Assembly: GCA_000471925.1 (NCBI GenBank)
Contig: CP006668.1
Span: 930,001 to 994,000, forward strand
Reading direction: 5' to 3'
Length of the DNA stretch: 64,000 nt
Source of the DNA: Ralstonia pickettii DTP0602
Lineage (GTDB): Bacteria; Pseudomonadota; Gammaproteobacteria; Burkholderiales; Burkholderiaceae
The position numbers and the translations under genes are program-made. Of the stretch, positions 44,421 through 52,993 are shown in pieces. The notes below the pieces were generated by a model. The model was not told where the DNA came from. It ran no database searches and saw only the letters and a list, made by a program, of their open reading frames with translations. Positions within the stretch are counted from its first letter, which is position 1. The number at the start of each line of letters is the position of its first letter.

Positions 44421-45503
44421 TTACGATGCGCCGGTTTGCAGCGGATAGCCCCGGAAACTCCATTTGAACGGGCGTGCCGCCAGATTGTGTGCGCGGACAA
44501 ACTGCTCGGTGCGCTCGCGCAGGTGCACGATGCTGGTGTGGCTCGCATGGCGTAGTACCCGGCGCGTGTAGCGGGCAAACCAGAGTTCGATCTGATTGAC
44601 CCAACTCGCGTGCAATGGCGTGAAGTGGAAGTGGAACCGCTCATCGTGCCGCGCGTTGAATGCCTGCCACACGGCCTGGGCGCGATGCGTGTTGAGGTTA
44701 TCCCACACGACGTGCACCTGTTTGCCCGGGTACGCACTTGCCACGCGCTCCATGAAGGCGACCAGATCGTCCTGGGTGCGCCGGTCGCGGCATTCTGCCA
44801 GCACCTGTCCTGTATGGACGTCCAGCGCGGCAATCAACGCCTGGGTGCCGTGACGAATATATTCAAACTCACGCCGACGCAGTCGCCCCGGCGCGGGAGC
44901 GCGTCCCGGGTACTTGCGTTCGATGGCCTGAATGCCGGTTTTTTCGTCGATACTGAGCACCACCGCGTTTCGAGGCGCCTTGCGGTACAGCTTGCATATC
45001 CCATTGACCTTCTCGCGAAAGGCCGGATCCGGGCTGTGCAGCCACTGCTGGACCCGGTGCGGACGCACGTCGCCGGCCTGCAGAATGCGCTGCACCTGAC
45101 TGCGGCTGATCTGCCCGACGACGCCGCGCTCCACGGCGCGCGCCACAATCTCGTCCAGCGTGGCCGTGACCCGTCCCTCAGGTTCCTGCGGTTCACATGC
45201 CAGCGCGATCAACTGTAGTCGCGCCTCGTGCGTAATGCGTGGCGGACGGCCACTACGCTCGCCCTCGCGAATGCCTTGGGCACCGTGCTTGGCAATGCGC
45301 TTACGCCACAGGCAGACCGTTTGTACCGATACATCCAATTCCCGCGCAATGACGGTATTGGAGTGGCCCTCGTGGGCCCACAACGCTATTCGTGCGCGCA
45401 TGACATCTCGCTGTGCAGCCGTCTTGCGTTCGATCAGCGATAGCAATTCCTGTTGTTCTTTCTTCGCCAGCTTCACTGGCGTTGCATGGCGGCCTCGACT
45501 CAT
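44421..45503 (-). CDS. IS630-family transposase
   Basis: A 360-residue transposase. The N-terminal helix-turn-helix is HSNTVIARELDVSVQTVCLW, followed by a GRPP hinge-like motif (GERSGRPPRI). The DDE catalytic core is seen in VVLSIDEKTGIQAIER (first D), HVVWDNLNTHRA (second D) and FTPLHASWVNQIELWFA (E). No frameshift is needed, so the gene is intact. It lies wholly between the inverted repeats. Confidence 0.95.
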   Translation of the reverse strand: MSRGRHATPVKLAKKEQQELLSLIERKTAAQRDVMRARIALWAHEGHSNTVIARELDVSVQTVCLWRKRIAKHGAQGIREGERSGRPPRITHEARLQLIALACEPQEPEGRVTATLDEIVARAVERGVVGQISRSQVQRILQAGDVRPHRVQQWLHSPDPAFREKVNGICKLYRKAPRNAVVLSIDEKTGIQAIERKYPGRAPAPGRLRRREFEYIRHGTQALIAALDVHTGQVLAECRDRRTQDDLVAFMERVASAYPGKQVHVVWDNLNTHRAQAVWQAFNARHDERFHFHFTPLHASWVNQIELWFARYTRRVLRHASHTSIVHLRERTEQFVRAHNLAARPFKWSFRGYPLQTGAS

Positions 45504-45526
45504 CCCGTCATGATATCGGAGGCGAT

Positions 45527-45560
45527 TAATTATTCAAGCTATTTACGGGATGTTGTACTA
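45527..45560 (-). repeat. Right inverted repeat of the IS630 element with TA target
   Basis: Ends ACGGGATGTTGTACTA; pairs with 44084-44117 with two mismatches. The last TA (45559-45560) is the second copy of the target dinucleotide. Confidence 0.9.
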
Positions 45561-46173
45561 GTCTTCGTCTCGCGGCAAGTGACTGCACATCGCGAATTGG
45601 TTCCGCTCGGAGAATCTTTCAGCCGTCGGCCAAAATCCGTGGGCAGGAATAGCATAGATCGCGCACATACGTGGATTGAAAACTATTGAAGCTTGCACGG
45701 TAGTCATCCCATGAAAATCCAAGTGAAGTGGGTGGTGCGCTACCATTAATCGCTGATATATTACTTATACCGTTTACTGCGCAATTAACGTTGGACGTTG
45801 CCTTTTATTTCTTTAGGGTTATTCGTTCTCCGAGGTCCGCCGAGAATCGGATATTCTCGCATGCATTCGCCAAAGGAACGGAAAATCATCGGTAAGGTAG
45901 CGCGCAGAGATCCCAAGCTTGTCAGCAGAATAGCCAATCAAGCCATCGTCGACGATAAACTACAGGTCCTTGCGCCGATTTGAACTGGCCTAGATCTCGG
46001 CATTTGAAAAATAGTCCTAACACCAAATTATTGAAATAAGCGCAGTTATGTCTAAAGTATTCCTTTAAAAATTGGCTTTGCTACGTATTACGGTGTAATA
46101 TTTATCATCACTTTTTTGCTTTTTTCTCCCCATGCCCGCTGCCGACCTGGATCTGACCGACGCCGCGCTACAA
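45561..46173. other. AT-rich gene-poor island segment
   Basis: GC drops clearly below the genome average. Short frames exist (for example 45798-45983 plus strand and 45558-45746 minus strand) but have no recognisable motif and poor start sites, so I do not call genes. The segment is probably decayed accessory DNA. Confidence 0.5.
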
Positions 46174-46345
46174 GGGGTCATCGTACTTTCCGTGAAAAAA
46201 ATGGCGGTAGCGGACCGCAAACCCGCCTGTAGCAAGGCCTTCCGGCGCAATAAATCACGCGCCGCCGGAGTATTTGTAATCTCTTGATAGAAAAGCATTT
46301 TTCTGTGCATACCGCCAGAAAATGCACGGAAAGTACGATGACCCC
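46174..46345. mobile_element. Miniature element with Tn3-like inverted ends (TIME/MITE-like)
   Basis: A 172-bp unit whose ends are a 21-bp perfect inverted repeat (46174-46194 and 46325-46345) starting GGGGTCATCG. After 7 unmatched bases both arms match again for 8 bp (TGGCGGTA), giving a terminal repeat of about 36 bp. Ends that start GGGGTC and are near 38 bp are typical of Tn3-family transposons. The flanks TACAA and GACAA agree at 4 of 5 bases, as an aged 5-bp target duplication would. No coding capacity, so it would need a transposase supplied in trans. Confidence 0.55.
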
Positions 46346-46471
46346 GACAAGGTCCTCATTTGCCTCCGAAGATTGGCTAACGCGGCCCGGATCGCCGAGC
46401 GGCGGGCAGATGCCCCTCGGTTCAGCACGCGGCCGCAAATCAGCATCCAGACAACCGATAGGAAAGCAAAC

Positions 46472-47473
46472 ATGTTGAGCGAAGCAAATCGAATTGGACG
46501 GCGGTGTGTCATTCGCGGCCTGGCAGGGATAGGCGCGTGGCTGGCAGTGGGCCTTTGCGCAACGCAGTCTGCCCACGCCGAGGCGCCGGCTCGCTTTATC
46601 GTGCCCTTCCCGGCTGGTGGGGCCGCTGACGCCATGGCACGTGTGCTCGTGGAAAAGCTCAGAGACGAGCTAAAACAGACTGGTGATCGTGGAGAACCGC
46701 CCTGGTGCTAGCACGCGCGTGGCGGCGGAAGTGTTGAAGCAGGCGGCACCAGACGGGAATACGGTGCTGATGACCTTACACGACACGATGGTGATAGCGC
46801 CCCTTGTCTACAACAATCTTCGCTATGACCCCGACAAGGACTTCGCACCCATCACCGAAGTGGCTGCCCTCAACTATGGGCTGGCGGTTAGCGCAAGCTC
46901 GCCATATCGGAACTTGGCTGAATACGTCAAGGCGGCAAAAACCGACCGGAACGTGGCAACAGTCGGCGTGTCGGGACTTGGCTCGCTCTGCACTTTGTTG
47001 CAATCGAGTTCACGCGACGCTCGGGGGCCGATATCTCCATCGTGCCGTTCCAGGGTGGCCCAGCGATGGTGACCAACTTGGTCGGCAATCAGATCGGTTC
47101 GGCGGTCGATGGGCTCGGCGTGTTTGTAGAGCAGCATCGAGCGAACAAGGTCCGTGTCCTGGCTGTGTCGGGCAAACAGCGAAGCAGCCAGCTTCCCGAT
47201 GTTCCAACCTTCAGCGAACAGGGATACTCCTCGCTGGTTGTTGGCTCGGGCTATGCCCTCTATGCGCCAGCCGGTACCCCGCCAGCGAAGGTGTCACGCT
47301 GGAACGCAGCAATGCGCAAGGTCTTGGCCATGCCGGATGTCAAAAGTCGAATTCAGAACATTGGATACGAGCCCCTGCCCGGTTCGACACCGGCGGAGGT
47401 CACTCAGCAACAGAGGCGGTTGGTGGAATACTGGGCTCCCATCGTCCAATCCGTGGGCTTCAAAGGTGACTGA
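46472..47473 (+). pseudogene. Bug-family receptor gene with two frameshifts
   Basis: The reading starts at an ATG after AGGAAAG with a signal peptide (IGAWLAVGLCATQSAHAEAP) and the Bug start RFIVPFPAGGAADAM. Near 46680 one extra base shifts the frame; the next frame continues [20 protein letters not shown] to GVSGLGSL. Near 47000 a second shift occurs, after which [20 protein letters not shown] runs to the end at 47473. Joined, the parts give a normal Bug protein of about 330 residues. The gene is dead unless sequencing errors explain both shifts. The miniature element lies just upstream. Confidence 0.88.
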
Positions 47474-47655
47474 GACTGCGAGGAAACGTGGCAGGTGATG
47501 CGCCGTGTCGCGCCGTGGACAATGCGTCAAAGCTGGCCAATGACCGGGTCCCGCAGCGGCGGAACTGCCTGGAATGCTGGTTCCGGTGCTCCCGCATTCC
47601 ACCTCTGTCCTTCAACTCCGGGGACATCACGGCGGCGGCGGGGCGGGGGACATGG

Positions 47656-47883
47656 TCACTGAGCTGTGTCGCCTCGTTTCTTGAACGCCGCCACCACTCT
47701 TTCGTTCAGGCCCAACCGGTAGAGTGTCGCGCCCACTTGGATCAACAAGGCCCGTTCTTTCCCCGCGATCGCTGGATCGGCCAACAGCACCGCCAAGCCG
47801 GCAATCGCGTCGTCGACCTCCAATTCCGTCGCGTCATCCAGCGCAAGCCGCTCGAAATCTCGTATCACGTCATCTGGGTCCAT
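47656..47883 (-). CDS. Small hypothetical protein, 75 aa
   Basis: Starts MDPDDVIRDFERLALDDATE after a GGAG site and continues AIAGLAVLLADPAIAGKERA, then LYRLGLNERVVAAFKKRG. Acidic, helical and soluble, with normal codon use, which sets it apart from the decayed sequence around it. No family recognised. It is oriented against the H-NS-like relic. Confidence 0.6.
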   Translation of the reverse strand: MDPDDVIRDFERLALDDATELEVDDAIAGLAVLLADPAIAGKERALLIQVGATLYRLGLNERVVAAFKKRGDTAQ

Positions 47884-47912
47884 CGTGGCTCCATGTTGCT
47901 TCTTGCGCCAGT

Positions 47913-48120
47913 CTAGCCGACGACGCGGTCGTTCGTGACCGTGCGGATCGGATCTGCTGAATTCAGGCCCAGATGGCCGACTACGGGTAGACGCTGGAGG
48001 ACCTGGAAGCGGCGTGGTGCTTCGAGCCGTCCCCGCCCCCGCCACCTCCTGCAGTGTGCTACCGCAACGCCGAGGGGCTAAGGTGGGGACGGACGGGGCG
48101 CGATCTGTCTGGCCGCTGCG
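47913..48120 (+). pseudogene. Relic of an H-NS-family nucleoid protein gene
   Basis: One forward frame reads DDAVVRDRADRIC, stop (TGA 47958), IQAQMADYG, stop (TAG 47988), TLEDLEAAW, and later CYRNAEGLRW, after which a one-base shift gives DGRGA. This follows the H-NS plan of Burkholderiales: helical linker, (A/M)ADYGLTLEDL, Pro-rich linker, then the DNA-binding YRNPETG..W.GRG. Two in-frame stops and a shift mean the gene is dead. The identification rests on motif similarity only. Confidence 0.5.
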
Positions 48121-48271
48121 GGCGGTCAATTTTTGTCGCGTGGCCCAGGCGTTCTGTCACCGTGACTTCTGCTATCACCTGCAAGTCCTGCTGTCGCGGG
48201 ATTTACAGGCGTGCGGTGGCTGCTAAGCTGCCTTACCTCAAACCTTTAACGAACCATATAGGGAGCCACAC

Positions 48272-48598
48272 TTGAAATCGAAGACGATTATCGCCCTCAC
48301 GCTGCTCGCACTCTCCGCCGCCTCCACTGCCTCGTACGGCCGGGGCGCCGGCGGCAACTCCGCAGGCGGCCACCAAGGCTACAACGCGTACGGCTCGCCC
48401 TACAGCAACTCCATGGGCACCACCGCCACCACGGGCAACCATAGCGTTAGCGGCTACGTGCGCGACAACGGCACCTACGTGCAGCCGCACACGCAAACGA
48501 ACCCGAACGCCACGCGCAACGACAACTACTCAACGCGCGGCAACGTGAACCCGTACACAGGCGTGCCCGGCACGAAGCCGCGCGACGGCCAGTACTAA
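48272..48598 (+). CDS. Small exported Gly/Asn/Thr-rich protein, TTG start
   Basis: The best start is TTG at 48272, 6 nt after GGGAG; the codon gives MKSKTIIALTLLALSAASTA, a clean signal peptide. The mature 85 residues are polar and repetitive (GYNAYGSPYSNSMGTTATTG), with the motif GYVRDNGTYVQPHTQTNPNA and PYTGVPGTKP seen in small exported proteins of Burkholderiales. Function unknown, envelope location likely. Confidence 0.75.
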   Translation: MKSKTIIALTLLALSAASTASYGRGAGGNSAGGHQGYNAYGSPYSNSMGTTATTGNHSVSGYVRDNGTYVQPHTQTNPNATRNDNYSTRGNVNPYTGVPGTKPRDGQY

Positions 48599-49182
48599 TC
48601 GCGCCAGCGTGAATTGGGAGGGCTCTGGGAAGAGGCCGGGTGTCATTCCGCTTTAGTGAAAGGATAGGCGCACCCGCGTCCCGGCAAGAAAGTCGTCTTC
48701 GCGCTTCAGAACAAGAAGACGCTAGCCCGTCGGCAAAGGGCAGCCCATTCGCTTGCGAAGCCGGCGCGCTTCCGGGGCGATGGGGCGCGTCAGCGAGACG
48801 GCTGAGTCAGGGGCGACGGGCATGTTGATTCCTGGGGTGAAGCGCCTCTCGTGCCCTGTCCGGACGACTGTGATAGACGCCCCTGGCGTCGGTGGCGACG
48901 TGGTGCTTAAAACCGGATCGCGCGCGATCGGTGAGTCCGGTCCTGATTTTGGCCCGCCCCGACCGCTCCAATTGAAGAGGAGCCGATAATGACGCTCGAT
49001 AAATCGATGCGGTTCGCTGCACGCAGCTTGGGCCGGCAAGATCGCGTGCAGGTGATCCCCTACCACCGTGCTTTGGCAGCCTGTTTGAACATAACGCCAG
49101 ATCAGAGAAATTTTGATGGTTGAGGGCTGGTCATGTTGAATGGGGAAGGGCGGCCGCCGATCGGGCGCCCGCCAGCACGCAA
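48599..49182. other. Gene-free interval
   Basis: About 580 bp without a convincing gene. Several short frames overlap on both strands with no start site or motif. It may hold decayed coding sequence from the island's right side. Confidence 0.4.
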
Positions 49183-50205
49183 TCAGAACCTGTGACGGAT
49201 CCCCAAGCCGAAGCTATTGCCAGTGGCCAATCCGCTTACCTTGTCGTACATGTAGTTGATGTAGACATCGGTGCGCTTGGAGAGAAAATAGTCGTAGCCG
49301 ATTGAAGCTGTATTCCTTCGTTGGGTTTCCGTCCCGGTAAAGCTACGGGCTGTGTGCGCCCACGCGATCAAGACTTTCCCCGCCCCGACCGGCGTCGAAG
49401 CGCTGAGCGAGTAGGTGTTATCCCGCAATGTGTTGTTGCTGTTCGCGTACTGATACTGTGCAAACAGCTTGGTCACGGCGAAGTCATACGAGATGCCAGC
49501 TTGAATTGCCTTCTGTGTCGTTGCGCCGTTGTTAAACAAAGGAGCGATGGCGACATACTGGGCCGCCAGTGTGGCGCTGAATTTCCCGCCGGCGTACGTA
49601 ATGTTGGCTCCATAGTTGCCCTGTCCGGAATGTCCCGGCGACTCGCCGAGTGCGTATATGACATTGCCCGTGAGCCCGCCCCACGATGGGGTTGTGTACA
49701 ACACAGAGTTGCTCCATGCGGTGTCGCCCTGGATCGAAGGCTTGCCAAGGCCCGACGCAATGAACGTATGCAACATCATCGGCGAGAAAGTGAAGGAGTC
49801 GCGGAATGCATTGAAACTCAATGTCGAAACGAAATATGGATTTGCGTTTCGACCCAGTGCGATCTTGCCGAAGCCGCCGTCTAACCCGACATAGGCACCA
49901 CGAGCAAACAGCGGATCGCCGGTAAAGCGGCCTGAAGCCCCAGAGTCCACTCGGAGATAGCTCTCCAGGGCAAAGAATGCTCCCATACCGGCACCGAGAT
50001 CCTCACGGCCCCGCAAGCCAAAATAGGACGTCGTCATGCCGCCGTTATTGAGCACTGAGGTATGTGCCGGTGCACCGCTGTTCTTAAGCGAGCCCAGGAA
50101 AACGTCAGTCAGTCCATACAATGTCACGGCACTTTGGGCATGAGCTCCGAAAATTTGGAACGCAAGCGCCCCTGCCGCCGCAGCGGCATATTGAGTCCTT
50201 CGCAT
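49183..50205 (-). CDS. Outer-membrane porin (Gram-negative porin, OmpC-like betaproteobacterial type)
   Basis: A 340-residue general porin. Signal peptide AAAAAGALAFQIFGAHAQ, then the family start SAVTLYGLTDVFLG, the SYFGLRGREDLGAGMGAFFA strand pair and LGRNANPY. The C-terminus is LGIRHRF with terminal Phe. It forms a trimeric channel for small solutes. It is co-oriented with the LysR and NCS2 permease genes that follow upstream, so it may serve uptake of the same compound. Preceded by a short gap of 15 bp from the LysR stop. Confidence 0.92.
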   Translation of the reverse strand: MRRTQYAAAAAGALAFQIFGAHAQSAVTLYGLTDVFLGSLKNSGAPAHTSVLNNGGMTTSYFGLRGREDLGAGMGAFFALESYLRVDSGASGRFTGDPLFARGAYVGLDGGFGKIALGRNANPYFVSTLSFNAFRDSFTFSPMMLHTFIASGLGKPSIQGDTAWSNSVLYTTPSWGGLTGNVIYALGESPGHSGQGNYGANITYAGGKFSATLAAQYVAIAPLFNNGATTQKAIQAGISYDFAVTKLFAQYQYANSNNTLRDNTYSLSASTPVGAGKVLIAWAHTARSFTGTETQRRNTASIGYDYFLSKRTDVYINYMYDKVSGLATGNSFGLGIRHRF

Positions 50206-50220
50206 TTTGTCTCCGATTAT

Positions 50221-51195
50221 TTAGGGGGTCGTTGGCGCCGCAGCCGCGGCACGACTCGATCCACTTTGAGTCCGGTGAAATCCGGTGATGGCTTCCGCGA
50301 CGGCTTCCCTGAGCAGCCGGCACGCGATCGACCGATGGGTCCGGTCATGCCACAGCAGATAGAAGCGCATCGGCGGGAAGGGCAGCGGCGCGGGCACGAC
50401 CGTCAGCGGCAGCGCCGCCGCATGCGCTTCCGCGAAGCGCCGACTGGTGGTGAAGATCAGATCCGACTGTGTCAGCAGGTCCGGTACGTTATTGAAGTAA
50501 GGAAGGACTACCTTGACGTGACGACGCAGTCCCAGTTGGGCCAAATATGCGTCGATCACGCCAAGCTGATTGACGTTGAATGGCAACAAACCAAGATGGT
50601 CGCAGGCGAGGTAGTCAGCCTGGCTGAAATCTGACCGTCTGAGGACGGGGTGGCCCTGACGCATGAGGCACACAATCTCGTCTTCAAACAGCGGAAGAAG
50701 ATGCAGATGCTCCGGAGGCGATCCCCAGTTCCCGACGACGAGATCGAGCGCACCACTCTCGAGCGCTTCCAGGTAATCGAAATCCATCGTCAGCGAATGC
50801 ACCTCTACTGACGCGCTTGGCATGCTCCGCAGGATTCGAGCGATGACGGTCGGGATGAAGCGCGAACTTACATAATCCAATGACCCAAAATGAAACGTTC
50901 GGTTGATCTCTGCAGGTCCCGAAACCGCCGGGGGCACGCAAAGTCCGTCCAGCTCTTCCAGCGCGCCGCGCATGCGGTCGTAGAGCGAGACCATCCGTTC
51001 AGTCGGAACCATGCTGTTTCGCCCGCGGACGAACAGCGGATCCTCGAAGATGTTTCGTAGCCTGGACAGTCCGGCGCTCACCGTGGATTGTGGAAGATTT
51101 AGACGCCCGGCGGCGCGGGATACGCTCTTTTCTTCCATTACAGCTACCAGCAAACGGAGCAGGAAGCCGTCCAGTTGATCGCTTGAGTGCTTCAT
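50221..51195 (-). CDS. LysR-type regulator (NodD/SyrM-like subgroup)
   Basis: A 324-residue regulator. The helix-turn-helix is EEKSVSRAAGRLNLPQSTVS, and the following LSRLRNIFEDPLFVRGRNSM with PTERM is the signature of the NodD/NahR/PcpR-like branch that senses aromatics and related compounds. A TTG at 51204 would add three residues. It sits between the porin and permease genes on the same strand and is probably the regulator of the divergent Rieske cluster. Ligand unknown. Confidence 0.9.
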   Translation of the reverse strand: MKHSSDQLDGFLLRLLVAVMEEKSVSRAAGRLNLPQSTVSAGLSRLRNIFEDPLFVRGRNSMVPTERMVSLYDRMRGALEELDGLCVPPAVSGPAEINRTFHFGSLDYVSSRFIPTVIARILRSMPSASVEVHSLTMDFDYLEALESGALDLVVGNWGSPPEHLHLLPLFEDEIVCLMRQGHPVLRRSDFSQADYLACDHLGLLPFNVNQLGVIDAYLAQLGLRRHVKVVLPYFNNVPDLLTQSDLIFTTSRRFAEAHAAALPLTVVPAPLPFPPMRFYLLWHDRTHRSIACRLLREAVAEAITGFHRTQSGSSRAAAAAPTTP

Positions 51196-51220
51196 ATCAT
51201 TCAACGCCGGGTTCCATTCT

Positions 51221-52558
51221 TCAGATCACCAGGGCAGCCTGTTCCGCGCTTTTTCTGGGTTTTCGATTGAACAGTGCGTTTAGCACGATGGCTGTAAGAC
51301 ATCCCGTGGTAATACCGCTGTGCAGGAATATCCGCAGCGTCCCATCGACCTGCTCGTAGAAACCAGGGACTGCAACCGTGATCAGGCCGACCCCGAGGCT
51401 TGCGGCGATGATGATGGTGTTGTTGCCGTTGGCGAGATCGACCTTGGCGAGAATCCGCAAGCCCGTCGTTGCAATCATGCTGAACATCACCAGGCCAGCC
51501 CCGCCAAGTACCGCGAGCGGCATGGAGGCGAAGAGTGCAGCCAGCTTTGGAAAGAGTCCTAGACCAAGCAGCAGCACGCCCGTTGTGGCCACCACCCACC
51601 GACTACGCACGCCCGACATCGCGACAAGGCCCACGTTGGCGTTGTAGGCACAATAGGGAAAGGTGTTCAGCAAGCCGCCAATGACCGTCGACAGCCCATC
51701 CGCACGCAGTCCGCGCGCGATTGCCTTGTCATCGATCTCCTTGTCCACCATCTCGCCCACCGCAAAGAAGTCCGCAGTGACTTCGGTCAGGATCACCAGC
51801 ATGGCGACGCACATCAGCACAATCGAAATTGGATCGAAGACTGGCATGCCAAAAGCGAGCGGCCGGATTACTGCAAGCCACGGCTCATTGCTGAGGCTGG
51901 AAAAATCTGCCTTACCGATTGCGATGGCAAGGGCTGTTCCCGTAAGGAGGCCGACCAGCACCGCAGCATTGCGAAGCAGTCCGCGGCCGAGCCCGAAGAC
52001 CAGCAGCACGGTAACCAGCGATACGCCGGCCAGCATCAGGTTCACTGGGGAGCCGAAGTCTGGCGATTTGGGAGAGCCACCGGCGGACCAGCGCACTGCG
52101 ACCGGCAGCAGCGACAAGCCGATCAGCAGGATCGTCGTACCCATGACGACCGGCGGAAAAAAGCGCCTGACCCTGCCAAAGAAGGGGGCAACAAGCATGC
52201 AGAAGATGCCTGCAGCAATGGTGGCGCCATACACCGCCGGCATGCCATGTTCTTTCCCGATCAGGATCATCGGCGTCACTGCGACAAAGCTGCACCCCTG
52301 GATCAACGGAAGCCGGATGCCGAACTTCCAAAAGCCGACCGATTGAATCAAGGTCGCGATCCCGCACGCGAACAAATCGGCATTGATCAACATCACAAGC
52401 TGATCGTGGGACAGGCCGATGGCGTTGCCCACGACAATCGGGATGGAAACCGCCGCGGCATACATGACTAACAGATGCTGTAAAGCCAGCACCAGATTCT
52501 TGCCGGGCGGTAGCCAGGCATCGACCGGATGTACGCGGTCGGTTTGGGGGGCGTTCAT
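51221..52558 (-). CDS. NCS2-family nucleobase:cation symporter
   Basis: A 445-residue, 14-helix permease of the xanthine/uracil type. The N-terminal GKNLVLALQHLLVMYAAAVS is the family start; the substrate-site region is ILTEVTADFFAVGEMVDKEI, and NTFPYCAYNANVGLVAMSGV is the conserved later motif. It would import a purine, pyrimidine or related ring compound with a cation. GGAGTGAGACT precedes the ATG at 52558. It diverges from the Rieske demethylase-like operon, suggesting it imports that operon's substrate. Confidence 0.9.
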   Translation of the reverse strand: MNAPQTDRVHPVDAWLPPGKNLVLALQHLLVMYAAAVSIPIVVGNAIGLSHDQLVMLINADLFACGIATLIQSVGFWKFGIRLPLIQGCSFVAVTPMILIGKEHGMPAVYGATIAAGIFCMLVAPFFGRVRRFFPPVVMGTTILLIGLSLLPVAVRWSAGGSPKSPDFGSPVNLMLAGVSLVTVLLVFGLGRGLLRNAAVLVGLLTGTALAIAIGKADFSSLSNEPWLAVIRPLAFGMPVFDPISIVLMCVAMLVILTEVTADFFAVGEMVDKEIDDKAIARGLRADGLSTVIGGLLNTFPYCAYNANVGLVAMSGVRSRWVVATTGVLLLGLGLFPKLAALFASMPLAVLGGAGLVMFSMIATTGLRILAKVDLANGNNTIIIAASLGVGLITVAVPGFYEQVDGTLRIFLHSGITTGCLTAIVLNALFNRKPRKSAEQAALVI

Positions 52559-52993
52559 AGTCTCACTCCAGAAAAATGGATGGGAAGTCTCTTGCTTCCT
52601 CGTTCGGATGAAGTTGCATCTGTGTGCCTGCATATTGGTCATTCCGCCACTTCGAGGCAAGCTCGCGGCGCAACTGGTGCAGTGCACCATAAAAAGCAGC
52701 ATAGATGCCCTTGTCTACCCTTAACACCAAGCGAGGTATGGCAATTTGTCCGAAGCGATGAAATGTGCAGACGCGGAAATGCTCCTCAGTATTGGCTTTA
52801 TTGATTTCCTAAGTTGGCGTTTTCGGTAGCCAACCGGTCAGCCGCGCCGGATATCCGATTTCTCGCTACTCACTATCGTTCCGGGTGGGATGCCTCTCGC
52901 GACTTGGGCTCATAGACTCTCCTCATCGTTGATCTGACGATGAAGCGGGCAGCGGGGCGGTTACCGCCGGCGGCCCAGTATGGAGACAGACAA
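52559..52993. other. Divergent promoter region, permease and oxygenase operon
   Basis: No gene. The 435 bp include AT-rich stretches (around 52790-52830) and an inverted repeat near the oxygenase side. Promoters for both directions should lie here. Confidence 0.5.
52923..52943. promoter_or_regulatory. Candidate operator upstream of the reductase gene
   Basis: TCATCGT (52923-52929) and ACGATGA (52937-52943) form a perfect inverted repeat with a 7-nt spacer, 50 bp before the reductase start codon. Confidence 0.4.

Larger units (their letters stand above)
44086..45558 (-). mobile_element. IS630-family insertion sequence, complete
   Basis: A 1.47-kb element bounded by long, nearly perfect inverted repeats and flanked by TA on both sides (44084-44085 and 45559-45560), the hallmark of IS630/Tc1-mariner insertion. 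It carries an intact DDE transposase and a second small ORF on the same strand. The intact ends and ORF suggest recent, probably active transposition. It has inserted 47 bp past the end of the interrupted DUF1016 gene. Confidence 0.92.

Noticed and set aside
45558..45983. Two short frames (minus 45558-45746, plus 45798-45983) in the AT-rich island segment
   Set aside because: No start-site support, no recognisable motif, and the area is decayed sequence.
46132..46287. Short plus-strand frame starting MPAADLDLTDAAL
   Set aside because: It runs through the inverted repeat and body of the miniature element and has no ribosome-binding site or family match.
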